DNA of 64,000 nt, from assembly GCF_017888565.1 (NCBI RefSeq), contig NZ_JAGHFX010000080.1, positions 1 through 64,000 on the forward strand. The letters are read 5' to 3'. The notes under the pieces were generated by a model. It made no database searches, was not told where the DNA came from, and was given only the letters and a program-made list of their open reading frames with translations. Below, one piece after another: positions 54,160 through 63,695 of the stretch (positions within the stretch are counted from its first letter, which is position 1; each line of letters begins with the position of its first letter). Source of the DNA: Clostridium sp. Its GTDB lineage: Bacteria > Bacillota > Clostridia > Clostridiales > Clostridiaceae. The translations under genes and the position numbers were made by a program.

Positions 54160-56778
54160 TTAATAATCATTATCTAGTTCTATTTGGTCTTTATCTATAT
54201 ATCCTAAAAATCTACTAACATCTTTTCTCCTATTAAAATCATCATGTAGATGCGTTAATAAATATAAATGTTTTCTTGCCCTAGTTAGTGCAACATAAAA
54301 AGTTCTTTTTTCTTCTTCCAGGTTATTTGATTTTATTGACATATATGATGGAAATGTATTTTCTTGGAGTCCCACTATAAATACACTATCAAATTCTAAA
54401 CCCTTAGATTGATGTACTGTTATTATTGGAATTCTTTTTTTATTAGTTCTATTTATAATAAGATTTTCAAGTTCTCCATTTGATAAGCCAGTTAATTTAA
54501 TTATATCTAATAAAAAATCTCTATTACTTTTTTTATTATCATCTAAATCTCTTACAAGCACATAAAAATCTCTAAGTCTTTCTATCTTTTCTCTTCCTTC
54601 TTTTTCTGCTTCAATACCTCTTCCTGAATATAATGTTTTTATATTAAATTTATTTATAATATCAACAATTATATCTTGGGGCCTTTTTAGTTCAGCTTCC
54701 TTAAATAATTCATTAAGCTTATCACTAATATATGAAAATAACTTTAAGTGCTTAGACATATATGTTATTCTCTGCATTGAAGTAGGAATCAAATTTTCAT
54801 TTATTGCTCTTACTAATAAATCACTGGTAGCTAATATATCATCCATAGCATCATGACTTGGTTTATTTTTTGTTTCAAATATATTGCTAAGTGTCTCTAA
54901 TTTATAATTAGGAAGGTTAGTATAAAACCTTCTATATATATCTAAAGTATCATAAAAAGCTTTAAACTTAGGTCCTTCTATGCTATTTCTATATAATTCA
55001 CTTGTTAAAATATTTATATCATATTGCACATTATGTCCTACTATAACAGTATCTTTTGAAAACTCTACAAACTCTTTTAATACTTCTTTCTTATCTTCAC
55101 CATTTTCACTTAAAAATTCGTCACTAAATCCATGTACATTAAATGATGATTTTACAGACTTGTTATTTTTCAAAAACTTTTCAAAGCTATCAATAACATC
55201 TCCATACTTATTTATCTTTATAGCTGCTATTTGTATTATTTCATCCTCTGTTACATCTGTTCCTGTACTTTCAACATCAAAGACTATTATATTATCTTGT
55301 GCAAATTCATTTATTAATAATGAATACTTTTCTCCATAAGTTCTTGCATTGAAATCTATAAAGTCACATAAAGAAATTCCAACTTCTTTATACTCTTTTG
55401 CTTCAATAACTTTAAATGTTTTATCTCCTATTCCTGTAGGAAGCCTTTTCACTATTCTCTTTAAGCTTACATTATCATATTTGTTTGCAATAAGCTTAAG
55501 AAAAGCAATAATATCTTTTATTTCTTGCCTTCTAAAAAACTTAAATTGATCTACTAAGATAAATTCAAAATCTGATCCCTCATATCCAATTATACTTCCT
55601 AGTTCTCTACTTAGTTTTATATTATAGTTATTATCTCTACTTAAAACACAAAGCTTTGATATATCTTCGCCCTTTTCTTTTAATAATTTTACTTCTTCAA
55701 ATATAAATCTAGCTTCATCTCTTAAATTATTGCACATCTTTAACTTTATTTTTTCACCATTATCTTTTGTTTCTGAAGATATCTCATCTTTATACAAATC
55801 TTTATACTGTAATTCAAATGCATTCTTTAAAAAACTTAAAGCCCCATTAGTTATAAACTTAGTTGATCTATAATTTTTAGAAAATACTATTTCAATTGGA
55901 TTATATTCTTTTTTATAAAACTCTAGTATTTTTTGTGGCTCTGAACCTCTCCAGCCATATATAGTTTGAAACATATCCCCACATAGTAAAATATTATTTC
56001 CTTTAAATATCTTTTCAATTATAAAATATTCTAATGTACTTGTATCTTGAACTTCATCTATATTTATATACTTATAAGTTTCTCTTAAGCTTAAAACTAA
56101 CTTATCATCCTTTAAGATTTCTTTTGCCTTTGAAGTTAAATCTGCAAAATCTAATCCATGATTACTATAAAGCAATGAATTATACAAATTAACTAGGAAA
56201 TGCCCCTTTCCTAATAAAAAGTTTTTCATTTCACTATTTAATATACCTTTATCACTACAAATTGAATTTATCTTAGCTTCATTATATTTGAATATATTTT
56301 TTATAGTTTTACTATAATCATCTAAAATATTATTACTATATAAATTAAGCTTTGCTCTTTCTATTTTAATTATATCTATAAACTGCTGCAGTTTAAAAAC
56401 AGAATAATTATAATAATTACATTCTTTAATTATTTCTCTAGAGTCTTCTTCATCAAAAACAATAAAATCAGTAAATATATCAGTTCTTTTCTTTGCATCA
56501 CTTTTTATTAGATCATAACAAAAACTATGAAAGGTTCTTATAGTGATGTCCTTAGCCTCTTCCCCTACAACTTTTTCAATCCTCTCTCGCATTTCTGCAC
56601 AAGCCTTATTAGTAAAGGTTATACATAATATTTCTGAAGCTTTTGCTTTATTACTTTTTATAATATTTGAAATTCTACTTGATAAGGTATTAGTTTTACC
56701 AGTACCTGCTGAAGCAAGAAGTAGAATATTTTCTTCTAGTTCATTTACAACTAAAGCTTGCTCTTGATTCAAAGTCAT
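54160..56778 (-). CDS. UvrD-type helicase with inserted DEDDh 3'-5' exonuclease domain
   Basis: 872 residues. Helicase SF1 motifs: I 'ASAGTGKTN' (22-30), Ia 'ITFTNKACAEMRERI', II 'INIDEVQDTS' (239-248), III 'LCGDMFQTIYGWRG', IV 'KNYRST', V 'ITVHQSKGLEFD' (785-796), VI 'YVALTRAR' (828-835). Between IV and V, residues about 497-660 form a DnaQ-like exonuclease: 'FDVESTGTD' (ExoI), 'GHNVQYDINIL' (ExoII), 'SHDAMDDI' (ExoIII), all DEDDh residues present. The protein should unwind DNA 3'-5' and trim 3' ends. RBS TAGGAGG. No nuclease or AddB partner nearby; single gene. Confidence 0.93.
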   Translation of the reverse strand: MTLNQEQALVVNELEENILLLASAGTGKTNTLSSRISNIIKSNKAKASEILCITFTNKACAEMRERIEKVVGEEAKDITIRTFHSFCYDLIKSDAKKRTDIFTDFIVFDEEDSREIIKECNYYNYSVFKLQQFIDIIKIERAKLNLYSNNILDDYSKTIKNIFKYNEAKINSICSDKGILNSEMKNFLLGKGHFLVNLYNSLLYSNHGLDFADLTSKAKEILKDDKLVLSLRETYKYINIDEVQDTSTLEYFIIEKIFKGNNILLCGDMFQTIYGWRGSEPQKILEFYKKEYNPIEIVFSKNYRSTKFITNGALSFLKNAFELQYKDLYKDEISSETKDNGEKIKLKMCNNLRDEARFIFEEVKLLKEKGEDISKLCVLSRDNNYNIKLSRELGSIIGYEGSDFEFILVDQFKFFRRQEIKDIIAFLKLIANKYDNVSLKRIVKRLPTGIGDKTFKVIEAKEYKEVGISLCDFIDFNARTYGEKYSLLINEFAQDNIIVFDVESTGTDVTEDEIIQIAAIKINKYGDVIDSFEKFLKNNKSVKSSFNVHGFSDEFLSENGEDKKEVLKEFVEFSKDTVIVGHNVQYDINILTSELYRNSIEGPKFKAFYDTLDIYRRFYTNLPNYKLETLSNIFETKNKPSHDAMDDILATSDLLVRAINENLIPTSMQRITYMSKHLKLFSYISDKLNELFKEAELKRPQDIIVDIINKFNIKTLYSGRGIEAEKEGREKIERLRDFYVLVRDLDDNKKSNRDFLLDIIKLTGLSNGELENLIINRTNKKRIPIITVHQSKGLEFDSVFIVGLQENTFPSYMSIKSNNLEEEKRTFYVALTRARKHLYLLTHLHDDFNRRKDVSRFLGYIDKDQIELDNDY

Positions 56779-57125
56779 ACTTAATCCTCCTAGCTTTAAT
56801 ACTTTTTACATAATTGTATCATAAGTTAGAAATTGTTCCATTAGTCATCTTAATAATTTGGAATTTTTCTACTGACTTTTAAATAACTTCAATGGTATTT
56901 ATAATATGTCATAATATAAATCTATCATTTCACTTATTTCATTTTCATCTTTTAACCATTTATGCTCATTTAGATTTATACTATTTATAAATTGATTCAT
57001 ATTTTTTAATAATTCAACGTAAGTAAATTATCTCCTTAACTCTTTCACTATTCCATTATTTTGGTTGGTTTGAAAATACTGTTATGTTATAATAATCTAA
57101 AAATTATCTGCTGGAGTTGATTTAA
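56779..57125. other. Intergenic; possible short coding remnant on minus strand
   Basis: About 350 bases. A minus frame 57000-56899 (33 codons from ATG, 'HKWLKDENEISEMIDLYYD') looks protein-like in composition but has no ribosome site, and the frame ahead of it has none either. Probably a fragment. The rest holds the promoter of the phosphoesterase gene. Confidence 0.35.
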
Positions 57126-58265
57126 TTGAAAGTTAAATATATATTTATTTTTATTTTATTTTCACTTTTATATTTTTTTATAAATTATTATATAGGTAGA
57201 AAAATGCTCAATGGATTTAATTATATTTTTAAAATTTCTCCATTAATCTTTTGGGTTATATTTTGGGCTTTAGCTTTATCATATATAATTTCAATGTTAC
57301 TTAATAAATTTATATCTCCTAATTTAACTAACCTTCTTTATTTAGCTGGCTCGTATTGGATGGGATTGTTAATGTACACTTTATTAACTTTTCCTATTAT
57401 AGGAATCATAAATATAATAGTTAATAAGTCACGTTTATCAAATAACTTAACTGATAAATATTATATTTATCAAACTATATTAATTACTATAATTTTTATT
57501 ATAATAACTATAATTGGAAGCTTTAATGCTAAAAGTTCTTATGTAAAATCTTTTGATATAGATATAGATAAGCAAGTTTTTGAAGAACCTATAAATGTAG
57601 TTATGGTATCTGATATACATTTAGGAAATATAATTAAAAATAAAAGACTTTCTAATATGGTGAAAGAAATTAATGCTTTAAATCCTGATATAGTAATAAT
57701 TGCTGGAGATATTATAGATAGTGATATAAAACCATTTTTAGATAATAATATGGGAATTGAATTTTCAAAAATTAAATCTACATATGGTACTTATGCAGCA
57801 CTTGGCAATCATGATTTAATGACTAAAGCTGAAAATAAAATAGTAAGTGTACTTGAAGAAAATTCTGTAAAAGTTTTAAGAGATGAATCTGTTTTAATAA
57901 ATGATAGTCTTTATATAATAGGCAGAGATGATATTACTATAAACAGATTTTCAGAAAATGATAGATCTTCTTTATTAGATTTAACATATAATCTTGATAA
58001 ATCTAAAGCTATGATTGTAATAGATCATAATCCTAAATATATATATGAAAGCTTAAATGCTAATATTGATTTACAACTTTCTGGCCATACTCATAAAGGG
58101 CAAATTGTTCCTGGAAATTTAATTACAAATAAATTGTTTGAGATAGATTATGGTTATTTAAAGAAAGATAACTTAAATGTTGTGGTTTCTTCTGGATATG
58201 GTACTTGGGGACCTCCTATAAGAATAGGAAGTAGAAGTGAAATAGTTCAAATAAACTTACATTAA
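57126..58265 (+). CDS. Membrane metallophosphoesterase
   Basis: 379 residues from TTG 57126 (GGAG nine bases ahead). Four to five spans in residues 1-140, then a calcineurin-like phosphoesterase domain with the metal motifs 'MVSDIHLGN', 'IIAGDIIDSD', 'ALGNHDLMT' and 'LSGHTHKGQI'. The layout is that of YkuE/YaeI-like enzymes, which act on lipids or cell-envelope phosphates at the membrane; exact substrate unknown. Confidence 0.92.
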   Translation: MKVKYIFIFILFSLLYFFINYYIGRKMLNGFNYIFKISPLIFWVIFWALALSYIISMLLNKFISPNLTNLLYLAGSYWMGLLMYTLLTFPIIGIINIIVNKSRLSNNLTDKYYIYQTILITIIFIIITIIGSFNAKSSYVKSFDIDIDKQVFEEPINVVMVSDIHLGNIIKNKRLSNMVKEINALNPDIVIIAGDIIDSDIKPFLDNNMGIEFSKIKSTYGTYAALGNHDLMTKAENKIVSVLEENSVKVLRDESVLINDSLYIIGRDDITINRFSENDRSSLLDLTYNLDKSKAMIVIDHNPKYIYESLNANIDLQLSGHTHKGQIVPGNLITNKLFEIDYGYLKKDNLNVVVSSGYGTWGPPIRIGSRSEIVQINLH

Positions 58266-58352
58266 TATATAATAAAACTAATTCAAACACAGTTATTAAA
58301 TATCTATTAGTCTTATAAATTTATTACATAGATACTTAATATTAAAATGAAA

Positions 58353-58389
58353 TTAAGGGATATTTAAAAACACTTTAAATATCCCTTAA
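58353..58389. terminator. Shared terminator of phosphoesterase and pepF genes
   Basis: TTAAGGGATATTTAAA/TTTAAATATCCCTTAA, perfect 16-base stem between convergent genes. Confidence 0.8.
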
Positions 58390-58398
58390 AATTTAAAT

Positions 58399-60177
58399 TT
58401 ATTTTATTTCGTAACTTAAAGAAATAAATCTCTCTATATCTTCTTCAATAAGCTTTAAAGAATTTCTCCAGAAATTAACATCATGAACATCTATATTCAT
58501 TATTTTTGTTACATCTGCTACTTTTTCTTTTCCTGTAACAGCTAATAATTCTTCATATTCCTTGCAGAAGCTTTCGCCTCTCTTTAAATATTCAGCATAT
58601 AATCCTTTTGCAAATAGATTTCCAAAGGCATATGGGAAGTTATAGAAGTTAGCTGTTGCATAATAATAATGAGGCTTCCAAGTCCACATATATTTATGCA
58701 AGAAGTTATTATCAAGACCATCTCCATAAGCTTCTTTTTGAGCATTTAACATAGCATTATTAATTTCTTCTACTGAAAGAGAGCTTTCTTTTCTCTTTTC
58801 AAAAATTTCACTTTCAAATAAAAACCTTGAATATATATCAACTATTACCTGGTTGCAATCAGATATTTCTGCTTCTAAGATAGCAAAGGCCTCTTCCTTA
58901 GTTGCGCTTTTAACAGCTCCTCTTTTTACTAATATTTCACAGAAATTAGATGCTGTTTCTGCTAATGTCATTGGATATTCTGAATTTAATGCAGTTTCAT
59001 TTCTTAAACAGTGACTATGGAATCCGTGTCCAAGCTCATGAGCCATAGTTACAACATCACTAAAGCTATTACCATAATTTAATAATATTCTACTTTCATT
59101 TATATCTTTTATACTTTCACAAAATGCCCCACCAACTTTACCTTCTTTAGGCATAACATCTATCCAATTATTATTAAATGCATTAATCACAAAGTCAGCT
59201 AAATTATCGCTAAAACTTCTAAAGTTCTTTTCTACAAATACTTTTCCTTCTTCATAAGAAAACTTCATTTCTTTATTTATAACTGGTGCATACAAATCAT
59301 AAAATGGTAATCCATTCTTATGTCCTAAAATTTCTGCTTTTCTTCTTAAATATTTTCTAAAAGAAGGTAAGCTTTCTTTTATAGCAGTAAGCATTGCATT
59401 TAAAATTTCTTCATCCATCCTAGATTCTTCTAATGTCATATGAAGAGGAGATTTATAGCCCTTAAGTTCAGAAGTAGTTAAAACTTCTCCTTTAATTCCA
59501 TTTAAGGCTGCTGCAACTCCTTCTTCTACTTTTTCATATGATTTGATTTCTGCTTCATAAGCTTTTTTTCTTAAATCAGCATCTGGACTATATGCCATAT
59601 TTAATACAACAGTCAGTGGTAATGACTTATCTTCATTATCAATATTAATATCAACCTTATGTGTTGATATTAAATAATCTTTATAATTTGACCAAGCATC
59701 AGAACCTGTATTTCTCATTTTAGCAATTATAGCTTCTTCTTTTTCACTTAGCATATATTTATTTTTTTCTATTATTTCATTTATAAAAAATTTATGTCTA
59801 CTTAATAAACTTGATGAATTTATTAAAGTGTCTATATCTTTTATATTTGCTATCCATTTATAAATCTTTGTTAATGGCTCTGCTAAAAGACTATATTTAG
59901 AATTTATAATATCTAAATACTTTCTTCCTTCTGGATTTTTTGAATCTGTACTTAAAGTTAAGTTTGCAAAGGCACCTATTCTATTTATAAGTAAATTTAT
60001 GCTTTCTAGCTTATTTATTAATTCTTCTAATTTTACTAAATCATCTGATTTTTCATCAGTAGACTTAGCAAAATTTTTAAGATCTTCTATCACCTCATCT
60101 GCTTTCTTTAAATCTGTAATAAACTCTTTAGAAGTAAATGATGGATATAGTTCTTTCAAACTCCATTCTAATGACAT
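58399..60177 (-). CDS. pepF: Oligoendopeptidase F
   Basis: Zinc metallopeptidase of family M3B that degrades oligopeptides in the cytoplasm. 592 residues; zinc motif 'VTMAHELGHGFHSH' with the downstream Glu in 'MTLAETASNFCE', and the C-terminal 'PHYYYATANFYNFPYAFG', all usual for PepF. RBS GGGGG seven bases before the ATG. Single gene. Confidence 0.96.
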   Translation of the reverse strand: MSLEWSLKELYPSFTSKEFITDLKKADEVIEDLKNFAKSTDEKSDDLVKLEELINKLESINLLINRIGAFANLTLSTDSKNPEGRKYLDIINSKYSLLAEPLTKIYKWIANIKDIDTLINSSSLLSRHKFFINEIIEKNKYMLSEKEEAIIAKMRNTGSDAWSNYKDYLISTHKVDINIDNEDKSLPLTVVLNMAYSPDADLRKKAYEAEIKSYEKVEEGVAAALNGIKGEVLTTSELKGYKSPLHMTLEESRMDEEILNAMLTAIKESLPSFRKYLRRKAEILGHKNGLPFYDLYAPVINKEMKFSYEEGKVFVEKNFRSFSDNLADFVINAFNNNWIDVMPKEGKVGGAFCESIKDINESRILLNYGNSFSDVVTMAHELGHGFHSHCLRNETALNSEYPMTLAETASNFCEILVKRGAVKSATKEEAFAILEAEISDCNQVIVDIYSRFLFESEIFEKRKESSLSVEEINNAMLNAQKEAYGDGLDNNFLHKYMWTWKPHYYYATANFYNFPYAFGNLFAKGLYAEYLKRGESFCKEYEELLAVTGKEKVADVTKIMNIDVHDVNFWRNSLKLIEEDIERFISLSYEIK

Positions 60178-60275
60178 TTTTATGCCCCCTTTATATATAT
60201 TATTCTTAAATACTTATTTTTAAATACTTATTTTTAATTATATTATTAAACTAAATCGAATTCAATTAATTGTAA

Positions 60276-60959
60276 TTATATTGAATAATTTTTATTTCTA
60301 AATTCCGATGGTGACATACCAACTATTTTTTTAAAGGTATTCGCGAAATGACTTTGATCATGAAACCCTAATAATATACTTATTTCTAATATGCTCTTTT
60401 CAGTACTTAAAAGTAAAGCTTTAGCTCTTTCAACTTTGATTTCTCTTAGATATTTCATTATTGATATTCCCTTATGCTTTTTAAAACATGTTGATGCATA
60501 TCCTACTGATATATTTAAGTTATTACATATAGTTTCTAATGAAGTATGATTTTCTATATTTAAATGAAGAGCCTGTAAAAGTTTGTTTACTGTAAAGCTA
60601 TCAGTAATTTCTGTATCATTAATTAGCAAATCTAAATATTCATTTATCATATTTATCTCAATAATCTGCAATGAACTTATATTATTTGCATCTCTAATTT
60701 GCCTATAAAATCTATTATATATAGGATGAAGATATTTCTTAGCAATCCCATTTTTTATAATTTCTCTAGTATATACAGCATTCCAAATTATTAAATCATC
60801 TTTTTTATGCTCTTTATCAACATCATCCTTAACCTCTGACTTATGCTTTTCTTTAACTATCTTTATAATTTCTTCTTTGTTTCTAGATTCCATCAAAAAA
60901 GATATCTTATTACTAAAAATATTAAAGTCTGATTCAAAGCTTTCATATCCATCATTCAT
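60276..60959 (-). CDS. AraC family transcriptional regulator
   Basis: 227 residues. The C-terminal 100 residues form the AraC double helix-turn-helix ('SVGYASTCFKKHKGISIMKY', 'LLGFHDQSHFANTFKKIVGM'). The N-terminal 125 residues have no cupin motif and are helical and charged, so the sensed signal is unknown. Lies downstream of the flavin reductase pair but is separated from it by a terminator. Confidence 0.92.
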   Translation of the reverse strand: MNDGYESFESDFNIFSNKISFLMESRNKEEIIKIVKEKHKSEVKDDVDKEHKKDDLIIWNAVYTREIIKNGIAKKYLHPIYNRFYRQIRDANNISSLQIIEINMINEYLDLLINDTEITDSFTVNKLLQALHLNIENHTSLETICNNLNISVGYASTCFKKHKGISIMKYLREIKVERAKALLLSTEKSILEISILLGFHDQSHFANTFKKIVGMSPSEFRNKNYSI

Positions 60960-61031
60960 AACTTATCTCCCAATTACATCTCATAATAGTTATATACATA
61001 TCATATTGTAAATATACAAATCTAACAATAT

Positions 61032-61070
61032 AAAATAGGTAGATTTTATGAATTAAAATCTACCTATTTT
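61032..61070 (-). terminator. Terminator of flavin reductase operon
   Basis: AAAATAGGTAGATTTTA/TAAAATCTACCTATTTT, perfect 17-base stem, loop TGAAT. Confidence 0.85.
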
Positions 61071-61097
61071 CTATATCAAAAGTATAAGGGATAACTT

Positions 61098-61442
61098 TTA
61101 TTTTACTGCTGATTCTAAAGCTTTGTTAACAGCCTCTATTACACCTTTTGATGAATTAGTTGCTCCTGATATAGCTTCAACGCCTTCAGTACTTTGTTTT
61201 TCAATTATTTCTGGAACTAAATTATCTTTAACACCGTCAACTAAAGTCTTAGTTTCGTTATGCTCAACTAAATTTACTTCAGATATCTTTCCTTTTTCAA
61301 CTTTCACTTCTACTTTTATTACTCCAGAAGCTCCTTGACCTTCACCTGTATATGTTCCATCAGTGTATTTTCCACCACCACAGCCAACTAAAATAGTTGC
61401 TGATAATACTATCGTACTTAATATCGCAGTTATTTTCTTCAT
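61098..61442 (-). CDS. FMN-binding lipoprotein
   Basis: 114 residues. Lipobox 'ATILVGCGGG', then a single FMN_bind domain with 'YTDGTYTGEGQGASG' and the flavinylation motif 'AISGATNSSKG' (SGAT 92-95, Thr95). It should carry covalent FMN on the outer face of the membrane. Follows the FAD lipoprotein gene by 24 bases; together the two correspond to the FMN and FAD halves that are fused in many fumarate/urocanate reductase-like proteins. Confidence 0.93.
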   Translation of the reverse strand: MKKITAILSTIVLSATILVGCGGGKYTDGTYTGEGQGASGVIKVEVKVEKGKISEVNLVEHNETKTLVDGVKDNLVPEIIEKQSTEGVEAISGATNSSKGVIEAVNKALESAVK

Positions 61443-61466
61443 TTTTCTTCCTCCTACAATTAAATC

Positions 61467-62888
61467 TTATTTAATAAATGTTGCTGCATTTTTTCCTGCT
61501 GTTCTACCAAAAGTAACTATATCAGCTAATGCATTTCCACCTAATCTATTTCCACCATGAACTCCACCAGTTACTTCTCCTGCTGCAAATAAACCAGGAA
61601 TTACATTTCCATCTTTATTTAAAACTTCAGCATTTGTATTTATCTTTAATCCACCCATTGTATGGTGCACAGCTGGAGTTACAGGTATTGCATATACTTT
61701 TCCTTCATTTAATTGTCTTGGAAGGTCTTCTCTACTAAATTCTGAATCTGTTTTTGCCACTACTGCTTCGTTATACTTATTAATAGTTTCAACCATTATA
61801 TTCTTATCTATTGATAATTTTTCTGCTAGTTCTTCTACTGAATCAGCTTCTGTAACTAATCCCATATTGAAGTATTCCTCAGTTGCTTTTAAGCTCTTTC
61901 TTAATCCTTCATCAAAGAAAAGGTAAGCTACTCCATCTTTTTGTTCTAATATGGCCTTTGAAACTACATCTCTTGTAAATAATTCATTTGTAAATCTTTT
62001 ACCATCCTTGTTAATAAGAATTGCTCCATTACCTCTTACAGCTTCTGTTACCATTACAGCCTTTTCCGGAACAACTGTTGGATGAGTTTGAATTTCCTTC
62101 ATGTCTACTAAATCAGCACCAACATTTTCCCCAAGAACTATACCATCTCCAGTAGCTCCATTGTGGTTAGTTGTTGCAAAGCCTTTTAAATCCTCTTTAT
62201 AACTAACTACCATTTCTTGATTAGCTGAGAATCCCCCAGCTGCAATAACTACAGCCTTTGTATTTATTATATATTCTTTTCCTTCTTTATCAGTAACCTT
62301 TACTCCTGAAACATTACCGTCTTTATCTAAAACTATTTCCTTTGCTTCATTCCATAATCTTAGATCAACTTTTTCTTCTTCTGCCGCTGTTTTTAATGTA
62401 TCAACTAAATGAGCTCCTACAGCTGCTCCCCCTGTTGGTCTGTGAGTTCTATAATTTGTAGCTCCTGCCATTCTACCAACATCTGATAAATCAGCACCTA
62501 ATTCAGTTAACCATGCAACTGACTCTTTAGCTTCATTTGATAACTTTTCAACTAATTCAGGATCATTTTTCTCATATCCACCTTTCATAGTATCATCATA
62601 CATAGTTTGTATTGAATCTTCTATACCTTTTGCTTTTTGTTGTTCAGTTTCAGCGGCATTTAATCCACCTGTAGCTCTATTAGTATTTCCACCTACCATT
62701 GGCATCTTTTCTAAAACAACAACGTTTTCTACTCCATCTTGTTTAGCTTGTACAGCAGCAGATAATCCTGCTCCACCAGCTCCTATTACAACTATATCAG
62801 CAGTTTCTTTCTTTCCACCACACCCAACTAAAGCTGTTGGAACTAAAATTAAAGCCGACATTACTAATGCTAAAACCTTCTTTTTCAT
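61467..62888 (-). CDS. Exported FAD-dependent reductase lipoprotein (fumarate/urocanate reductase-like)
   Basis: 473 residues. Lipoprotein signal with 'TALVGCGG', FAD motif 'DIVVIGAGGAGLSAAVQA', family motifs 'MVGGNTNRATGGLNA', 'HRPTGGAAVG', and the active-site region 'AVHHTMGGLKI' and 'GEVTGGVHGGNRLGGNALA'. This is the flavocytochrome c / FrdA-like superfamily; here it is anchored outside the cell with no heme motif. Electrons would come from the adjacent FMN lipoprotein. The acceptor (fumarate, urocanate, an acrylate-like compound) cannot be read from sequence. Next to a DcuR-like two-component system that probably induces it. Confidence 0.93.
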   Translation of the reverse strand: MKKKVLALVMSALILVPTALVGCGGKKETADIVVIGAGGAGLSAAVQAKQDGVENVVVLEKMPMVGGNTNRATGGLNAAETEQQKAKGIEDSIQTMYDDTMKGGYEKNDPELVEKLSNEAKESVAWLTELGADLSDVGRMAGATNYRTHRPTGGAAVGAHLVDTLKTAAEEEKVDLRLWNEAKEIVLDKDGNVSGVKVTDKEGKEYIINTKAVVIAAGGFSANQEMVVSYKEDLKGFATTNHNGATGDGIVLGENVGADLVDMKEIQTHPTVVPEKAVMVTEAVRGNGAILINKDGKRFTNELFTRDVVSKAILEQKDGVAYLFFDEGLRKSLKATEEYFNMGLVTEADSVEELAEKLSIDKNIMVETINKYNEAVVAKTDSEFSREDLPRQLNEGKVYAIPVTPAVHHTMGGLKINTNAEVLNKDGNVIPGLFAAGEVTGGVHGGNRLGGNALADIVTFGRTAGKNAATFIK

Positions 62889-62994
62889 TTAACATTCTCC
62901 CCTTAATCTTTAAGTTATTTTCAGCATTAGTATATTTGTTAATTAATAAACAATCAATATTGTGGTCATATTGTTTATTTTGGTCTTTTTGGTC

Positions 62995-63693
62995 TTATTT
63001 TTTAAGTATATAATAATTTGTTGGTCTACCTATTTTCCCATACTCCTGATTTATTTCAACTTTACCTTCTTCAGCCATCTTTTCTAAATATCTTCTTGCA
63101 GTTACTCTAGCAAGTCCACTTCCTTTGGCAATTTCTTCTGCAGTCAAATATTGTCCATTTTTTTGGATCATATAATCAACTATTTTATTATATGTTTTTC
63201 TACTCAAGCCTTTGCATAATTCTTTTTCTTGTATTTCTTCATCTATAAAGTTAGCATTAATATTTAATATATATTGATCTATATAATCTTGATTTATATT
63301 ATCTATATTTTTTAATTCAATAAATCTATTCCTATAATTAGACAAAGCTTCCTTAAACCTCTCAAATTTAAATGGCTTTATTAAATAGTCAATAGCACCA
63401 TATTTAAAAGCTTCATCAACTGAAGCTTTACATTTATCAGCAGTAATTAAAATAGTATCTATAGCTATTTCTTTAGTTCTTATCCATTTTAATAAATCTA
63501 TGCCTTTTCCATCTGGCAAAAATATATCTAATAACATTAAATCCGCATTTTCTTTAATAATTTTTACTTTTGCTTCTTCTATGCTACTTGCATTTCCTAC
63601 AACTATAAAGCCTTCAAGCTTTTCTAAAAACCTCGTATTTATTTCCTTTACCATTGGGTCATCTTCAACAATAAAAACCTTAATCTTATTCAT
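62995..63693 (-). CDS. CitB/DcuR-type response regulator
   Basis: About 232 residues: receiver ('FIVEDDPMVKEIN', phospho-Asp in 'LMLLDIFLPDG', Lys in 'DYLIKPFKF') and a C-terminal winged-helix region ('LTAEEIAKGSGLARVTARRY') typical of CitT/DcuR/DctR regulators. The frame opens at 63714, but the ATG at 63693 follows the kinase stop by two bases and begins MNKIKVF, the usual start. Such systems sense C4-dicarboxylates or citrate. Likely controls the exported reductase. Confidence 0.92.
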   Translation of the reverse strand: MNKIKVFIVEDDPMVKEINTRFLEKLEGFIVVGNASSIEEAKVKIIKENADLMLLDIFLPDGKGIDLLKWIRTKEIAIDTILITADKCKASVDEAFKYGAIDYLIKPFKFERFKEALSNYRNRFIELKNIDNINQDYIDQYILNINANFIDEEIQEKELCKGLSRKTYNKIVDYMIQKNGQYLTAEEIAKGSGLARVTARRYLEKMAEEGKVEINQEYGKIGRPTNYYILKK

Positions 63694-63695
63694 TG

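Noticed and set aside
56899..57000. 33-codon minus-strand frame as a gene
   Set aside because: No ribosome site and no upstream start in frame; kept only as a possible remnant.
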